This document shows, piece after piece, positions 32,976 through 41,789 of a stretch of DNA of 52,840 nt; position 1 is the first letter of the stretch; each line of letters opens with the position of its first letter. The notes beneath the pieces were generated by a model. It was not told the origin of the DNA. It worked only from the letters and a program-made list of their open reading frames with translations, and made no database searches. The position numbers and the translations under genes were made by a program. Location: NCBI GenBank assembly GCA_002010075.1, contig MTMG01000003.1, forward strand, positions 1 through 52,840, given 5' to 3'. This stretch comes from Methanomicrobia archaeon JdFR-19. Lineage in GTDB: Archaea > Halobacteriota > Methanosarcinia > DSM-18856 > Methermicoccaceae.

Positions 32976-34403
32976 ATGCCAGAAGAAGAAAGTTTGGAAT
33001 TGAAAAGGGTAATTACATGGAAAGAAGGACTCTTCATCGCAACGGCGGTTCCAGTGTTAGTTCTTCCATCTATCGGCTTCTTTGCGAGTGTTGTTGCAGG
33101 ATTCTCTATTGTGATTTGGATAGCTAACGTGTTGGAAGGGTTCTTCCAGTGTACCGCATATGCTGAGCTTGCTACAACATACCCATGGTCTCCCGGAATT
33201 CCGGGTGCGTGCCAGGAGATCTGGAAGTCAAGAAGCAAGTTCGTTGCTGCACTAGGTGCATGGGGTTATTGGTTTGCATGGAACCCCGTTCTGCCAATCA
33301 ACGCATTACTTGCAGGATGGTACATGCAGTCCATATGGTTCCCAGGACAGACTGAGATGGCTGTATGGCTATCTCTTGGGTTCGGTGCCTTGATGTATGC
33401 ATTCCTATTGACAACGTGTTATTTCGGACTGATGGTGGGTGCGTATACACAGTTGGCAATCATGTTCCTGTCGCTGGTACCGATGCTGGGTATCAGTGCG
33501 CTCGCATATGCGATGGGACTTGTTCAACTTGACAACATTACAGGATGGTGGCTACCAGAGGGCTGGAGCTGGCTCTCTTGGGATGCATGGTTCACAGTCA
33601 TTGGGCTGATGGCAATAGCTGAATGGAGTTCGTGTGCTTGGGAGTGTGCAGCAACGTATTCTTCCGAGTATACAAACCCAACACGTGATGTGCCAAGGGC
33701 ACTGGTCGCGGCAGGCGGTCTGTGTATGTTCACTTACCCATTCGTTCAGGCTGCATGTGTGGGAACACTAGGTCCGGATATTGTTCTCGAGGAGAACATC
33801 GTGAACCCACTCACACCACTTGCACTTGGTACGCTGGGTGGCATAGGAGGTCCCATTGCCATCATGACAATGCTGGCAGCAATGGTGCTGATATCCAATA
33901 CCGCACTGCTTGGCTCCTCGCGTGCAATGTACTCGCTTGCGAGAAACTACCACCTTCCAATCCAGCTTGCCAAACTGAACAAACACGGAATCCCATTCAG
34001 AGCCGCACTTGTCACAGCAGCATTTGACTACATCCTGATAGTGGTCGGTGTGAAGTACGGTGGTGGAGTGCCTATCTGGATCCTGTCTGCGTCGGTGGTC
34101 GGTTATCTGTTCATCAACGGCCTCACTAACCTTGGTTTCTACTTCTCAAGAAAGGACATTCCTTACGAGAGTCCACAGAGGAAGTGGAGAGCTCCAAAAT
34201 GGTGGGTGTGGATTGCAGTATTCTGGGGTCTCGTGAACCTTACCGTATACCAGATTGGTAACGTGTGGGCTATGGGAACTTGGACTGCTGCGGCGCTTGG
34301 TTACCTCGTCATGCTTACACTAGTGCCGTTGTACCTGTGGGGTCAGAAGCAGATGAGAGATGCCGGACTTACGCACGTTGACCTGAAACCGATAGAACTT
34401 TAA
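32976..34403 (+). CDS. APC-family permease, probable dimethylamine transporter
   Basis: A 475-residue, roughly 12-helix APC transporter. The first helix has GLFIATAVPVLVLPSIGFFAS and the second region GFFQCTAYAELATTYPWSPGIPGACQEIW, the equivalent of the 'P.aGG.Y.w' APC motif in altered form. It is only distantly similar to permease 1 in this window, so two different substrates are likely. Its place after mtbCB suggests dimethylamine uptake (inference). It starts behind GGAGAGGAGG. A hairpin terminator overlaps its TAA. Confidence 0.85.
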   Translation: MPEEESLELKRVITWKEGLFIATAVPVLVLPSIGFFASVVAGFSIVIWIANVLEGFFQCTAYAELATTYPWSPGIPGACQEIWKSRSKFVAALGAWGYWFAWNPVLPINALLAGWYMQSIWFPGQTEMAVWLSLGFGALMYAFLLTTCYFGLMVGAYTQLAIMFLSLVPMLGISALAYAMGLVQLDNITGWWLPEGWSWLSWDAWFTVIGLMAIAEWSSCAWECAATYSSEYTNPTRDVPRALVAAGGLCMFTYPFVQAACVGTLGPDIVLEENIVNPLTPLALGTLGGIGGPIAIMTMLAAMVLISNTALLGSSRAMYSLARNYHLPIQLAKLNKHGIPFRAALVTAAFDYILIVVGVKYGGGVPIWILSASVVGYLFINGLTNLGFYFSRKDIPYESPQRKWRAPKWWVWIAVFWGLVNLTVYQIGNVWAMGTWTAAALGYLVMLTLVPLYLWGQKQMRDAGLTHVDLKPIEL

Positions 34404-34427
34404 GGGGGTTTCCCCCTTCCTATTTTT
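34402..34427 (+). terminator. Hairpin terminator after permease 2
   Basis: AAGGGGG-TTT-CCCCCTT (34402-34418), then CCTATTTTT. It overlaps the permease stop, and its T tract ends at the ATG of the next gene. It may limit read-through into the ACR3-like gene. Confidence 0.72.
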
Positions 34428-35459
34428 ATGAGCTCTTCTAGCTTTGGTAGATTTGAGAGATGGTTCACTGTATATGTTGCCTTCTGCATTCTATTGGGAT
34501 TGTTTATAGGATACCTAAATCCTGATGTTGGAACAACACTCGAAAAACTGCCTTCAATCTTTGGAGTATCTATTGCACTTATCGGCTATGTTTGGTTAAT
34601 GATAATACCCCTCATGTTGAGGGTTGATACCGCTAATTTGACGATTCAACATAGGCACATGGTATTTTTGATGATTGCTGTCTGGATACTGAAACCGCTC
34701 ATTTTTTCCTACGTTGCATACCTCATCATAAGCAAAGCACTCTTCATATTTTTCCCATCTTACTCAACATACTTCGTTATAGGGCTAATACTTTTAGGAT
34801 GTGCTCCTACACCACCACTCTTCTTCACGTTAGTCGAGCTAACGGGCGCTGATACATCCCTCGCAAAGAATCTATTCTCAATCAACATCTTGCTTGCAAT
34901 ACTCTTGTATCCTCTCGTAGCTTACTTCCTTCTCTCAAAATTTGCAATCCCCTTCCCATTAATACATCTCTACCTGTACTCACTCATAATTCTGGTCATA
35001 CCACTTTTACTCGTATTTGTACTCAAAAGAATCGTAATAGAACGCAAAGGACGTGCATGGTATAGAAATGTCTTCTTCCCCAAGATGGATGCTTTAGGAG
35101 TTGCCACTTACTTTGCCATCATAATAGTGATATTCGCTGTCAATAGTGAGTTTATTCTTCGTATGCCATCGATCATTTCGATACTTGCTGTGCCGATAAT
35201 CATCAGCATCATTCTCTCATTCTTTGTTTCATCCACTTTTGCACCGTTGACAAAAAGTGGTATGATGTCAGGAGTGTTAGGCTCGATATCTTCATATGAG
35301 GTTGCGGTGGCAATGGGAGTTGCTCTCCTGGGGATCACATCTCCTGCACTTCTCTCCCTCTCCCTCTATCCACTCATGGAGGTGCCAATCATTACAGGAT
35401 GCATAGTTGTCTCTAAGAAAATTTTTATGAAGGGGTATGCCTTACAACAAAGGAGATGA
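34428..35459 (+). CDS. ACR3/BASS-superfamily transporter
   Basis: A 343-residue membrane protein with about 10 helices. The central segment IGLILLGCAPTPPLFFTLVELTG aligns with the ACR3 arsenite exporter motif 'LGCAPCTAMVF', keeping the Cys of the first half but with TPP in place of CTA. KNLFSINILLAILLYPLVAYFLL follows. The second crossover-type region ISSYEVAVAMGVALLGITSPALLSL also fits. It may export arsenite or another anion. No other ars gene is adjacent, so the role in this cluster is open. Its stop is only 5 bases from the ATG of the FAD oxidoreductase, so they are probably cotranscribed. Confidence 0.8.
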   Translation: MSSSSFGRFERWFTVYVAFCILLGLFIGYLNPDVGTTLEKLPSIFGVSIALIGYVWLMIIPLMLRVDTANLTIQHRHMVFLMIAVWILKPLIFSYVAYLIISKALFIFFPSYSTYFVIGLILLGCAPTPPLFFTLVELTGADTSLAKNLFSINILLAILLYPLVAYFLLSKFAIPFPLIHLYLYSLIILVIPLLLVFVLKRIVIERKGRAWYRNVFFPKMDALGVATYFAIIIVIFAVNSEFILRMPSIISILAVPIIISIILSFFVSSTFAPLTKSGMMSGVLGSISSYEVAVAMGVALLGITSPALLSLSLYPLMEVPIITGCIVVSKKIFMKGYALQQRR

Positions 35460-35463
35460 TGAA

Positions 35464-36987
35464 ATGAATCAAGAGGACTATGATGTCATCGTGATTGGCG
35501 GTGGGCTATCTGCCCTCACGTGCGGATTCATACTTGCAAGGGACAAAAAGCGTGTATTGATAATCGAGAAAAACCCATTTGTTGGAGGAGTGTGCTCCAG
35601 TTATGAAAGAGATGGTTTTATATTCGACCGTGGTCCACAAGTATTCCCTTCATTTTCAAAAGGTTTCCAACTTGACAATTTCTTCAGGGAGTTTGGCCTC
35701 AAGAAAAGGCTGAATATGAAAAGGCCAACCAACCCACTTAAAATATCGCTACCCTCTGGCACACTGGATGTCCCTGCAGGTCTCTCAAATTTTAAATCAG
35801 CCCTCAAAGAGAAATACCCAAGCGAGGAAAAAGGCATTGAAGGACTTTTCAACACAATTTCCAAATTAAAAGAAGAGTTGTATAAAATAGAGGCGAGGCG
35901 ACGTATGACTCTCATACGTTTTTTGATATTTTGGGCAAGGCACCCAAATGTTGTGAGATACCACAAGAAAACCTTCTCCTCACTCATAAAACGATACATA
36001 GAAGATGAGAGCTTGAAAACATACCTCACCGCTCCATGGATTTATGTGGGTCTCCCACCTTCCAAGATATCTGCCCTAACACTCTCCCTAATGATTTCTA
36101 ATATCTACGATGGAGGAATATACTACCCAGAAGGGGGGAGTTCAACTCTCGCTGAAACACTGGTTTATGGATACCAGAGATATGGTGGCAAACTATTGCT
36201 TGGTAGTGAAGTAGATTCAATACTTGTGGATGTTGTTCGTGATGTACCTGTTGTGAAAGGTGTGAGGGTGGGTGACAGAATTTTTAGGTCAAAGTATGTT
36301 GTCTCTTCGGTTGACCCGAGACATATTTCCAACCTTTTGGAGGGGGTTGTGTATAAGAAATACACTGAAAGTTTTCAGAAAATCAACCCCTCCCTATCAG
36401 TAGTCAGGCTCATGCTTGGAATAAAAGGAGAGAAACTCAATACAAAAGCCCATGACACACTCCTATTCGAATATGAAAACCCTGATGAAGTATATTCTGA
36501 ATTGTTAAAGGGAAATGTTGCGTTCTGTGGTATAACAATACCATCCCTAACAGATGAATCACTTGCACCTAAGGGTCATGAGGTTGTGTGTGTACGTACA
36601 CTTCTCCCTGGGGAATGGTGGAAGCAAAATGGTAGCCAAAAACAGGAGAGAGTGGTAAGTTCCCTTCTTGAGCGTGCAGAGGTTGTTGTTCCAAACATAG
36701 AAAACCGTATCGTTGTTCGTGAGCTTCAGACACCAGAAACAACCAGCTCTGTCGATGGGTCTGTTGACAGTGCAATATTTGGATGGGCTCCAACACCAGA
36801 TGTCATTCAGAAAAAAATGCCAACCCAACAGACTCCAATCAAAGGGCTGCTATTGACAGGTAGATGGTCTCAACCCGGTGGGGGTGTCGTTCATGCCATG
36901 GAATCTGGATGGATTGCAGCGTTCAAAATCATAAAATTTGAACTGATGGAAGCTTCGTCATGCCCAACTTCATCATGTTCAACATGA
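35464..36987 (+). CDS. FAD-dependent oxidoreductase, CrtI/phytoene-desaturase-like
   Basis: A 507-residue flavoprotein of the COG1233 type. The FAD-binding loop is DVIVIGGGLSALTCGFILAR with the following acidic strand end IIEKNPFVGG and the GG-motif extension VGGVCSS. The C-terminus carries GLLLTGRWSQPGGGVVHAMESGW, the second FAD-contact motif. Members desaturate, saturate or isomerise isoprenoid chains; the substrate here is unknown. The start ATG 35464 follows AAGGAGATGATGAA. The tail ends in a Cys/Ser-rich SSCPTSSCST. It converges with nhaP, with a 2-base gap. Confidence 0.86.
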   Translation: MNQEDYDVIVIGGGLSALTCGFILARDKKRVLIIEKNPFVGGVCSSYERDGFIFDRGPQVFPSFSKGFQLDNFFREFGLKKRLNMKRPTNPLKISLPSGTLDVPAGLSNFKSALKEKYPSEEKGIEGLFNTISKLKEELYKIEARRRMTLIRFLIFWARHPNVVRYHKKTFSSLIKRYIEDESLKTYLTAPWIYVGLPPSKISALTLSLMISNIYDGGIYYPEGGSSTLAETLVYGYQRYGGKLLLGSEVDSILVDVVRDVPVVKGVRVGDRIFRSKYVVSSVDPRHISNLLEGVVYKKYTESFQKINPSLSVVRLMLGIKGEKLNTKAHDTLLFEYENPDEVYSELLKGNVAFCGITIPSLTDESLAPKGHEVVCVRTLLPGEWWKQNGSQKQERVVSSLLERAEVVVPNIENRIVVRELQTPETTSSVDGSVDSAIFGWAPTPDVIQKKMPTQQTPIKGLLLTGRWSQPGGGVVHAMESGWIAAFKIIKFELMEASSCPTSSCST

Positions 36988-36989
36988 CC

Positions 36990-38552
36990 TCACTCCTCTT
37001 TTTCTTCGAGTTCTATGATGGCACTGTCTATCTCTTCAAGCAGTTCTTCTCCCACCTCTTGTGATAGTATCCCCCTCTTCATAGCGTCTTTTATGGCAGT
37101 CTTCTAACTTTCGAGGGATGTCCTCCTTACTATTCTTTCCTCCTCTTCACCGAGTTCACAGTGTTCCTCGAGCACACACTTGAGATTCTCGTTGAGTTCC
37201 CTCTCAAAGTTTTTGTACTCTCTAATGATTTTTTCAGCTAAAGATCTGTGAACAGCACCACTCCTCATGAGGTTCTTTACTTCCCTTACGGCACCTTTTA
37301 TACCAAGCAGTAGCCCAAGTCTTCTTTCGTATTCTCTCCTTTCCTCCGTGATTCCAATGAGTCCTAGTTTCCTTGCAAATCTATCCATGCTCATCCCTTG
37401 CACAAGTAATGAGAAGAAGACAACAGCGAGCGTCAAAGTCAGTAAAAGCTCCCTTTCAGGCATATCCCTGGGGACAGAGAGAACAAGAGCGAGGGGGACT
37501 GTTGCGTGCAATCCTCCCCACACAAGTACATGCTGCCAGCTCAGTGGTATGGGTCGCTTGATCAGCCTGTACAATATACCAGTACAGTACACAATAAGTC
37601 CTCTTGCAGCAAGCACCAGAAATACAAAAGCTATGAGGTATAGAAGACCGATCTCAAAGAAACTCCCCACAGTCAGTTCAATACCTATCAAGAGGAATAT
37701 GAAAGCATTGACGATGAATACCGCAACCTCCCAGAAATTCGAAACTGTTAAACGAGTGGGGGGAGCCATGTACCTTTCCCCATAGTTCCCCACGATTAGC
37801 CCCGCAAACACGACTGCTATAATGCCTGAGAGATGGAAATGTTCAGCCAGAAGGAAAGTAGCAAATGCAATTATGATTGTGATTGTGACCTCAAATATGT
37901 GGTCATCCACATATTGCAAGACACGGGTACCCACGTATCCCATAAGGATGCCCACAATAGCTCCACCTGCTGAGACACGCACAAAGTCGATGGCTGCGTG
38001 TGGGATATTTACCTCGCCAGCGGCCATCAAGCCCATCACAACACCAAATGCCACAATCCCTGCACCGTCGTTAAGGACGCTCTCACCCTCGATTATCGTG
38101 GTTAGACGGGGAGGAGCTCCGAGTTTTTTGAATGTTGCTATCACAGACACAGGGTCTGTGGGCATAACGATTGCTCCAAGAAGCATTCCCACGAGAAGAG
38201 GGAGACCAAACAATATATGAACACAATATCCCACCAATATCATCGCAGCTATCAGACCCGGGAAGGCAAGTATCAACATAACATCCACAGTTTCTCTGAA
38301 ATGACGTATGTGTATCGCAAGTCCGCCCTCGAACAGAATCAGTGGAAGAAAGACATAGTATATTATATCCGCCCTTACCTCAATGCCACCAAAAATTGGT
38401 GTGAGTCCAAGTATTGCTCCAACGATAACAAGTGCAGCAATATATTGAATCCTTATGAAATACTTTGTTAGCACTCCAGTGAGGATTGCAACTATCAAAA
38501 ATAGTGTGACTTCTTGTACTCCCGCCGCAGCCATTGCACCCTCCACACTCAT
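36990..38552 (-). CDS. NhaP-type Na+(K+)/H+ antiporter (CPA1) with one in-frame TAG
   Basis: A cation:proton antiporter with about 12 helices: the CPA1 signature LGAIVMPTDPVSVIATFKKL, then EGESVLNDGAGIVAFGVV with the two ion-binding acidic positions, and LLIGIELTVG. After helix 12 comes a cytoplasmic tail. The frame meets TAG at codon 483 (37104-37106) after RRTSLES and continues KTAIKDAMKRGILSQEVGEE, then a further acidic helical stretch, to TGA at 36990-36992. With the TAG read as sense, the protein is 520 residues. The 37-residue continuation is charged and helix-forming, like the tail before it, and fills the gap exactly up to the convergent gene. RBS GGAGGT precedes ATG 38552. Confidence 0.9.
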
Positions 38553-38635
38553 TCACAAACCTCCACCATGCTTCAACATCCATAGACTTTTCATAATACA
38601 TACTTTTCGTTTTGATACGTAGAATCACACTTACA

Positions 38636-38643
38636 TTTAAATA
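38636..38643 (+). promoter_or_regulatory. Probable TATA box of the MtmB-like gene
   Basis: TTTAAATA is centred about 26 bases before ATG 38666, implying a leaderless transcript. No ribosome binding site is seen, which agrees. Confidence 0.5.
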
Positions 38644-38665
38644 AAAAATTGATTAATCCGCTAGT

Positions 38666-39994
38666 ATGGAAGTCAAAGAATTATGGGACAGGATAGAAAA
38701 AGGAGAGAAGAGGGACGAACAGGAGCACGACATAAAAGTGTTCATGGAGAGCGAGAGAATAGCAAAGGAATATGGGATAAAGTGGAACGGCGAAGATGTG
38801 TTGCCAGATGAGGAAATGGCGGACTCGCTATTCAATGCTGCCATAGAATTCTTGGTTTCTGTTGGTATTCATTATGTGGATGAGGAAAAGGTCATACAAA
38901 TAACAAACGATGATGTGGAGGCACTATTACAAGAGAAAAGACCTGCTGGAAAAATAGGGGAAGGAAACGAGGCAATCGATATCGAAAGAAGAAAACCATG
39001 CGACAGCAAGAGACCTGTTTATGTTGGGGGTCCTGTTGGAGGGGCGGTTTCAGAGGACATATTCAAAGACTTACATGAAAGCATTGCCAGAGAAGATGTG
39101 TATGGAATTTACACTGGCTCACTCGAGACTTACGATGGAGTGCAGTACTCTGCTAAAAATCCCATGACCCTATTCACAGTGTGGAGAGAAGTGGAATGGG
39201 CAAGGGAAGCATGTATAAATGCTGGAAAGCCTGGACTTGCACTCTTTGGCCCTTCTTCCTCTTCACAGGCAGAGCAGTTCTTGTCTGTTGCCAATCCTAC
39301 GGGATTAAGACAAAGCGATGTTAGTGAGGTGTACATGCCAAATGAAATCAAGATAAACAGAGATGTCATTGTCAAAGTAATACACCATGGGAAGGTTGGC
39401 AACAATACAATAACTGGACAATGTCCGATTCTTGGAATCTACGCAGCATCTCCAGAGGGGCTTGCTATTGTGGAGACTGCGGAAGCCCTCGAGGGGTATC
39501 TTGTCGTATCACCAACGATTCACAGCACCGGACCAGTGCATATGGACTATCATGCATCCTCTATTCCAGAAGTTCTCTGGGCATCAAACATCGCATCACT
39601 TGCTTTATCGAGGAATTCTGAACTTACTACAGCACGCATATACTGGAATCTTGCAGGTATGGCAACTACTATGAACCTCTGGGAGACTGTTGCTCAGGTA
39701 CTCTCGGACATATACACTGGAAGAGAGATGATAATAGGACCAGTCGGTAGAGGTGCAAACAGACCAGACATGTCATCTGGATTTGATTCCATGTTCGTGA
39801 ATAAGGTGCTGGACACTTTCTGTGGTATGTCGTGCGATGCCATAGCTGAGAGTGTTGAAAGAGCTGTGTCCAGGTACAGAGACGATATACCAGCTTCACC
39901 AGAAGGTGTTCCGTTCAAAGAATGTTACGATGGTCTGAAGCCAAAAGAAGAATACCTGAAGATGATGGAGGGCGTGCTCTCTGAGATTGCATAA
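38666..39994 (+). CDS. MtmB-family methyltransferase without pyrrolysine
   Basis: A 442-residue homologue of monomethylamine methyltransferase. Shared pattern: IKWNGEDVLPDEEMADSLF (MtmB 'eiiPTDKEL.dnLF'), VYVGGPVGGAVSEDIF (MtmB VQGGPTGAPVSEDVF), EACINAGKPGLALF-GPSSSS, STGPVHMDYHASS and GVPFKECYDGLKPKEEYL. At the Pyl position (MtmB 202) it has Phe194, codon TTT 39245-39247. It has no internal TAG and ends with TAA. No corrinoid protein gene is adjacent; neighbours are nhaP (divergent) and an Lrp-type regulator. It either uses a different substrate that does not need Pyl or is no longer a methylamine enzyme. Stand-alone promoter. Confidence 0.88.
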   Translation: MEVKELWDRIEKGEKRDEQEHDIKVFMESERIAKEYGIKWNGEDVLPDEEMADSLFNAAIEFLVSVGIHYVDEEKVIQITNDDVEALLQEKRPAGKIGEGNEAIDIERRKPCDSKRPVYVGGPVGGAVSEDIFKDLHESIAREDVYGIYTGSLETYDGVQYSAKNPMTLFTVWREVEWAREACINAGKPGLALFGPSSSSQAEQFLSVANPTGLRQSDVSEVYMPNEIKINRDVIVKVIHHGKVGNNTITGQCPILGIYAASPEGLAIVETAEALEGYLVVSPTIHSTGPVHMDYHASSIPEVLWASNIASLALSRNSELTTARIYWNLAGMATTMNLWETVAQVLSDIYTGREMIIGPVGRGANRPDMSSGFDSMFVNKVLDTFCGMSCDAIAESVERAVSRYRDDIPASPEGVPFKECYDGLKPKEEYLKMMEGVLSEIA

Positions 39995-40076
39995 CTGATT
40001 TATTTTTTTATTTTTCCATTTAATTGAAAATTGCCAAATGTAATTTATTTAATGTTTAGTTGCAATATGTAGTGGG

Positions 40077-40583
40077 GTGAGTACATTGGATGATGCAACA
40101 AATGTGGAGATTAACATTCTCGAGATCCTTGAAAACAATGGAAAAGCCACACCAGATGAGATATCTGAAGTTGTAGGAGTACCAACAGAAAAGGTGAGGG
40201 AAATAATAGGTGAGCTTGAAAGGAATGGTGTGATAAGGAAGTACAAAGCATCGATAGACTGGAGCAAACTTGATGGATATGTTTATGCAATAATAGAGGT
40301 AAAGGTTGCTCTTGAAAGGGAGAAGGGATACGACCACATAGCAGAGAGGATATCAAGATTCCCCGAGGTTGTGTCTGTCAGATTGATATCAGGAGACCAT
40401 GATCTCTCGCTCACTGTGAGGGGAAAGTCAATGAAAGATGTTGCTTTCTTCGTTGCTGACAAGATTGCCACTTTGCCTCAGGTCGTTGGGACATCCACGC
40501 ACTTCGTTCTCAAAACATATAAGGAAGACGGGGTTTATATGGGAGAGGAGCCCAAAGATTCGAGATTGAAGATAACATTTTGA
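40077..40583 (+). CDS. Lrp/AsnC-family transcription regulator
   Basis: A 168-residue regulator: winged helix-turn-helix (about 8-60: ILEILENNGKATPDEISEVVGVPTEKVREI and NGVIRKYKASID) followed by a RAM ligand-binding domain (about 70-150: VYAIIEVKVALEREKGYDHIAERISRFPEVVSVRLISGDHDLSLTVRG). The start is GTG 40077 (MSTLDDATNVEINIL). Its TGA overlaps the beginning of the aminotransferase frame, and the two are likely coexpressed, so it may respond to an amino acid. A TATA-like ATTTATTTAAT lies about 35 bases upstream. Confidence 0.92.
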   Translation: MSTLDDATNVEINILEILENNGKATPDEISEVVGVPTEKVREIIGELERNGVIRKYKASIDWSKLDGYVYAIIEVKVALEREKGYDHIAERISRFPEVVSVRLISGDHDLSLTVRGKSMKDVAFFVADKIATLPQVVGTSTHFVLKTYKEDGVYMGEEPKDSRLKITF

Positions 40584-40594
40584 GTGGAGGTAGG

Positions 40595-41758
40595 ATGTCT
40601 GAGTTTGCATCTAAAAAAGCAAAAAGAGTAAGTGATGTACCACAGAGTGGTATAAGGCGGTTCTTCGACCTTGCAAACTCAAGGGAAGATGTGATATCGC
40701 TGGGAGTGGGAGAGCCAGACTTCCCAACACCATGGCATGTTAGAGAGGCATGCATATACTCTCTGGAGAGGGGGCACACATACTACACCTCGAACTATGG
40801 TTTATATGAGCTCAGAGAGTTGCTATCGCAGAGCTACAGAAAACGGTATAAGCTGGATTACTCACCAGAAGATGAGATACTCATAACAACGGGCGTGAGT
40901 GAGGCGTTCGACATAGCTATGAGAGCAATCGTTGATGTTGGTGATGAAGTTCTCATACCAGAACCATGTTATGTATCTTATGCACCTTGTGTGAGATTTG
41001 CAGAAGGGAATCCTGTGTATATCCCGCTTAGTCAGGTGGATTTCAAACTGCGTTATGAAGACATCTCATCGAAAACAACCGAAAAGACAAAAGCTCTCGT
41101 ACTGAGTTATCCGAACAACCCAACCGGTGCAATAATGAGGAGGGGGGAGTTGGAGGAGATTGCTGATGCTGTTGTGGAGCATGACCTACTCGTGATATCT
41201 GATGAGGTGTATTCTGAGCTCACATACACCACCAAACACACATGTTTCTCTGAGCTGAATGGGATGAAGGAGAGGACGATTATACTGAATGGATTCTCAA
41301 AATCCCATTCTATGACCGGTTTGAGAATTGGGTATGCTCTCGCACCTTATGATGTAATAGAGGCAATGATGACCGTCCATCAGTACTCGATGCTCTGTGC
41401 CCCCATTACCGCCCAGATGGGTGCTATCGAGGCTTTGAAGAATGGATGGGAGAGTGTGGAGTCAATGAAAAGAGAGTATGACAGGAGGAGGAGGCTCACT
41501 CTCTCAAGATTGAGAAATATGGGTCTTCCCTGCTTTGAGGCAGAAGGTGCTTTCTATGCATTCCCATCTGTGAAGGAGACAGGAATGAGTTCGAAGGAGT
41601 TTGAAGAGAGACTGTTCAAAGATAAGGGGGTGGTAGTTGTAGCTGGCGAGACATTTGGCCCAAGTGGAGAAGGACATATCAGGTGTTCTTATGCAAACTC
41701 GATGGAAAAACTCAGAGAGGCATTCGATAGGATGGAAGAGTTTTTGAGCAGGGTTTGA
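40595..41758 (+). CDS. Class I/II PLP aminotransferase
   Basis: A 387-residue fold-type I aminotransferase (AspC/AraT group). Motifs are SLGVGEPDFPTPWHV, LITTGVSEAFDIAMRA, LVLSYPNNPTGAIM (Asn of PLP ring binding), VISDEVYSELTY (Asp and Tyr), and the PLP lysine in LNGFSKSHSMTGLRIGYA. The Arg for the substrate carboxylate is in EGHIRCSYANS. Amino donor and acceptor cannot be fixed. The start ATG 40595 follows GTGGAGGTAGG. It is directly coupled to the Lrp-type gene upstream, a common archaeal pairing. Confidence 0.93.
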   Translation: MSEFASKKAKRVSDVPQSGIRRFFDLANSREDVISLGVGEPDFPTPWHVREACIYSLERGHTYYTSNYGLYELRELLSQSYRKRYKLDYSPEDEILITTGVSEAFDIAMRAIVDVGDEVLIPEPCYVSYAPCVRFAEGNPVYIPLSQVDFKLRYEDISSKTTEKTKALVLSYPNNPTGAIMRRGELEEIADAVVEHDLLVISDEVYSELTYTTKHTCFSELNGMKERTIILNGFSKSHSMTGLRIGYALAPYDVIEAMMTVHQYSMLCAPITAQMGAIEALKNGWESVESMKREYDRRRRLTLSRLRNMGLPCFEAEGAFYAFPSVKETGMSSKEFEERLFKDKGVVVVAGETFGPSGEGHIRCSYANSMEKLREAFDRMEEFLSRV

Positions 41759-41789
41759 GAATTCAGATCAGATATCACTCAAAGATAAT

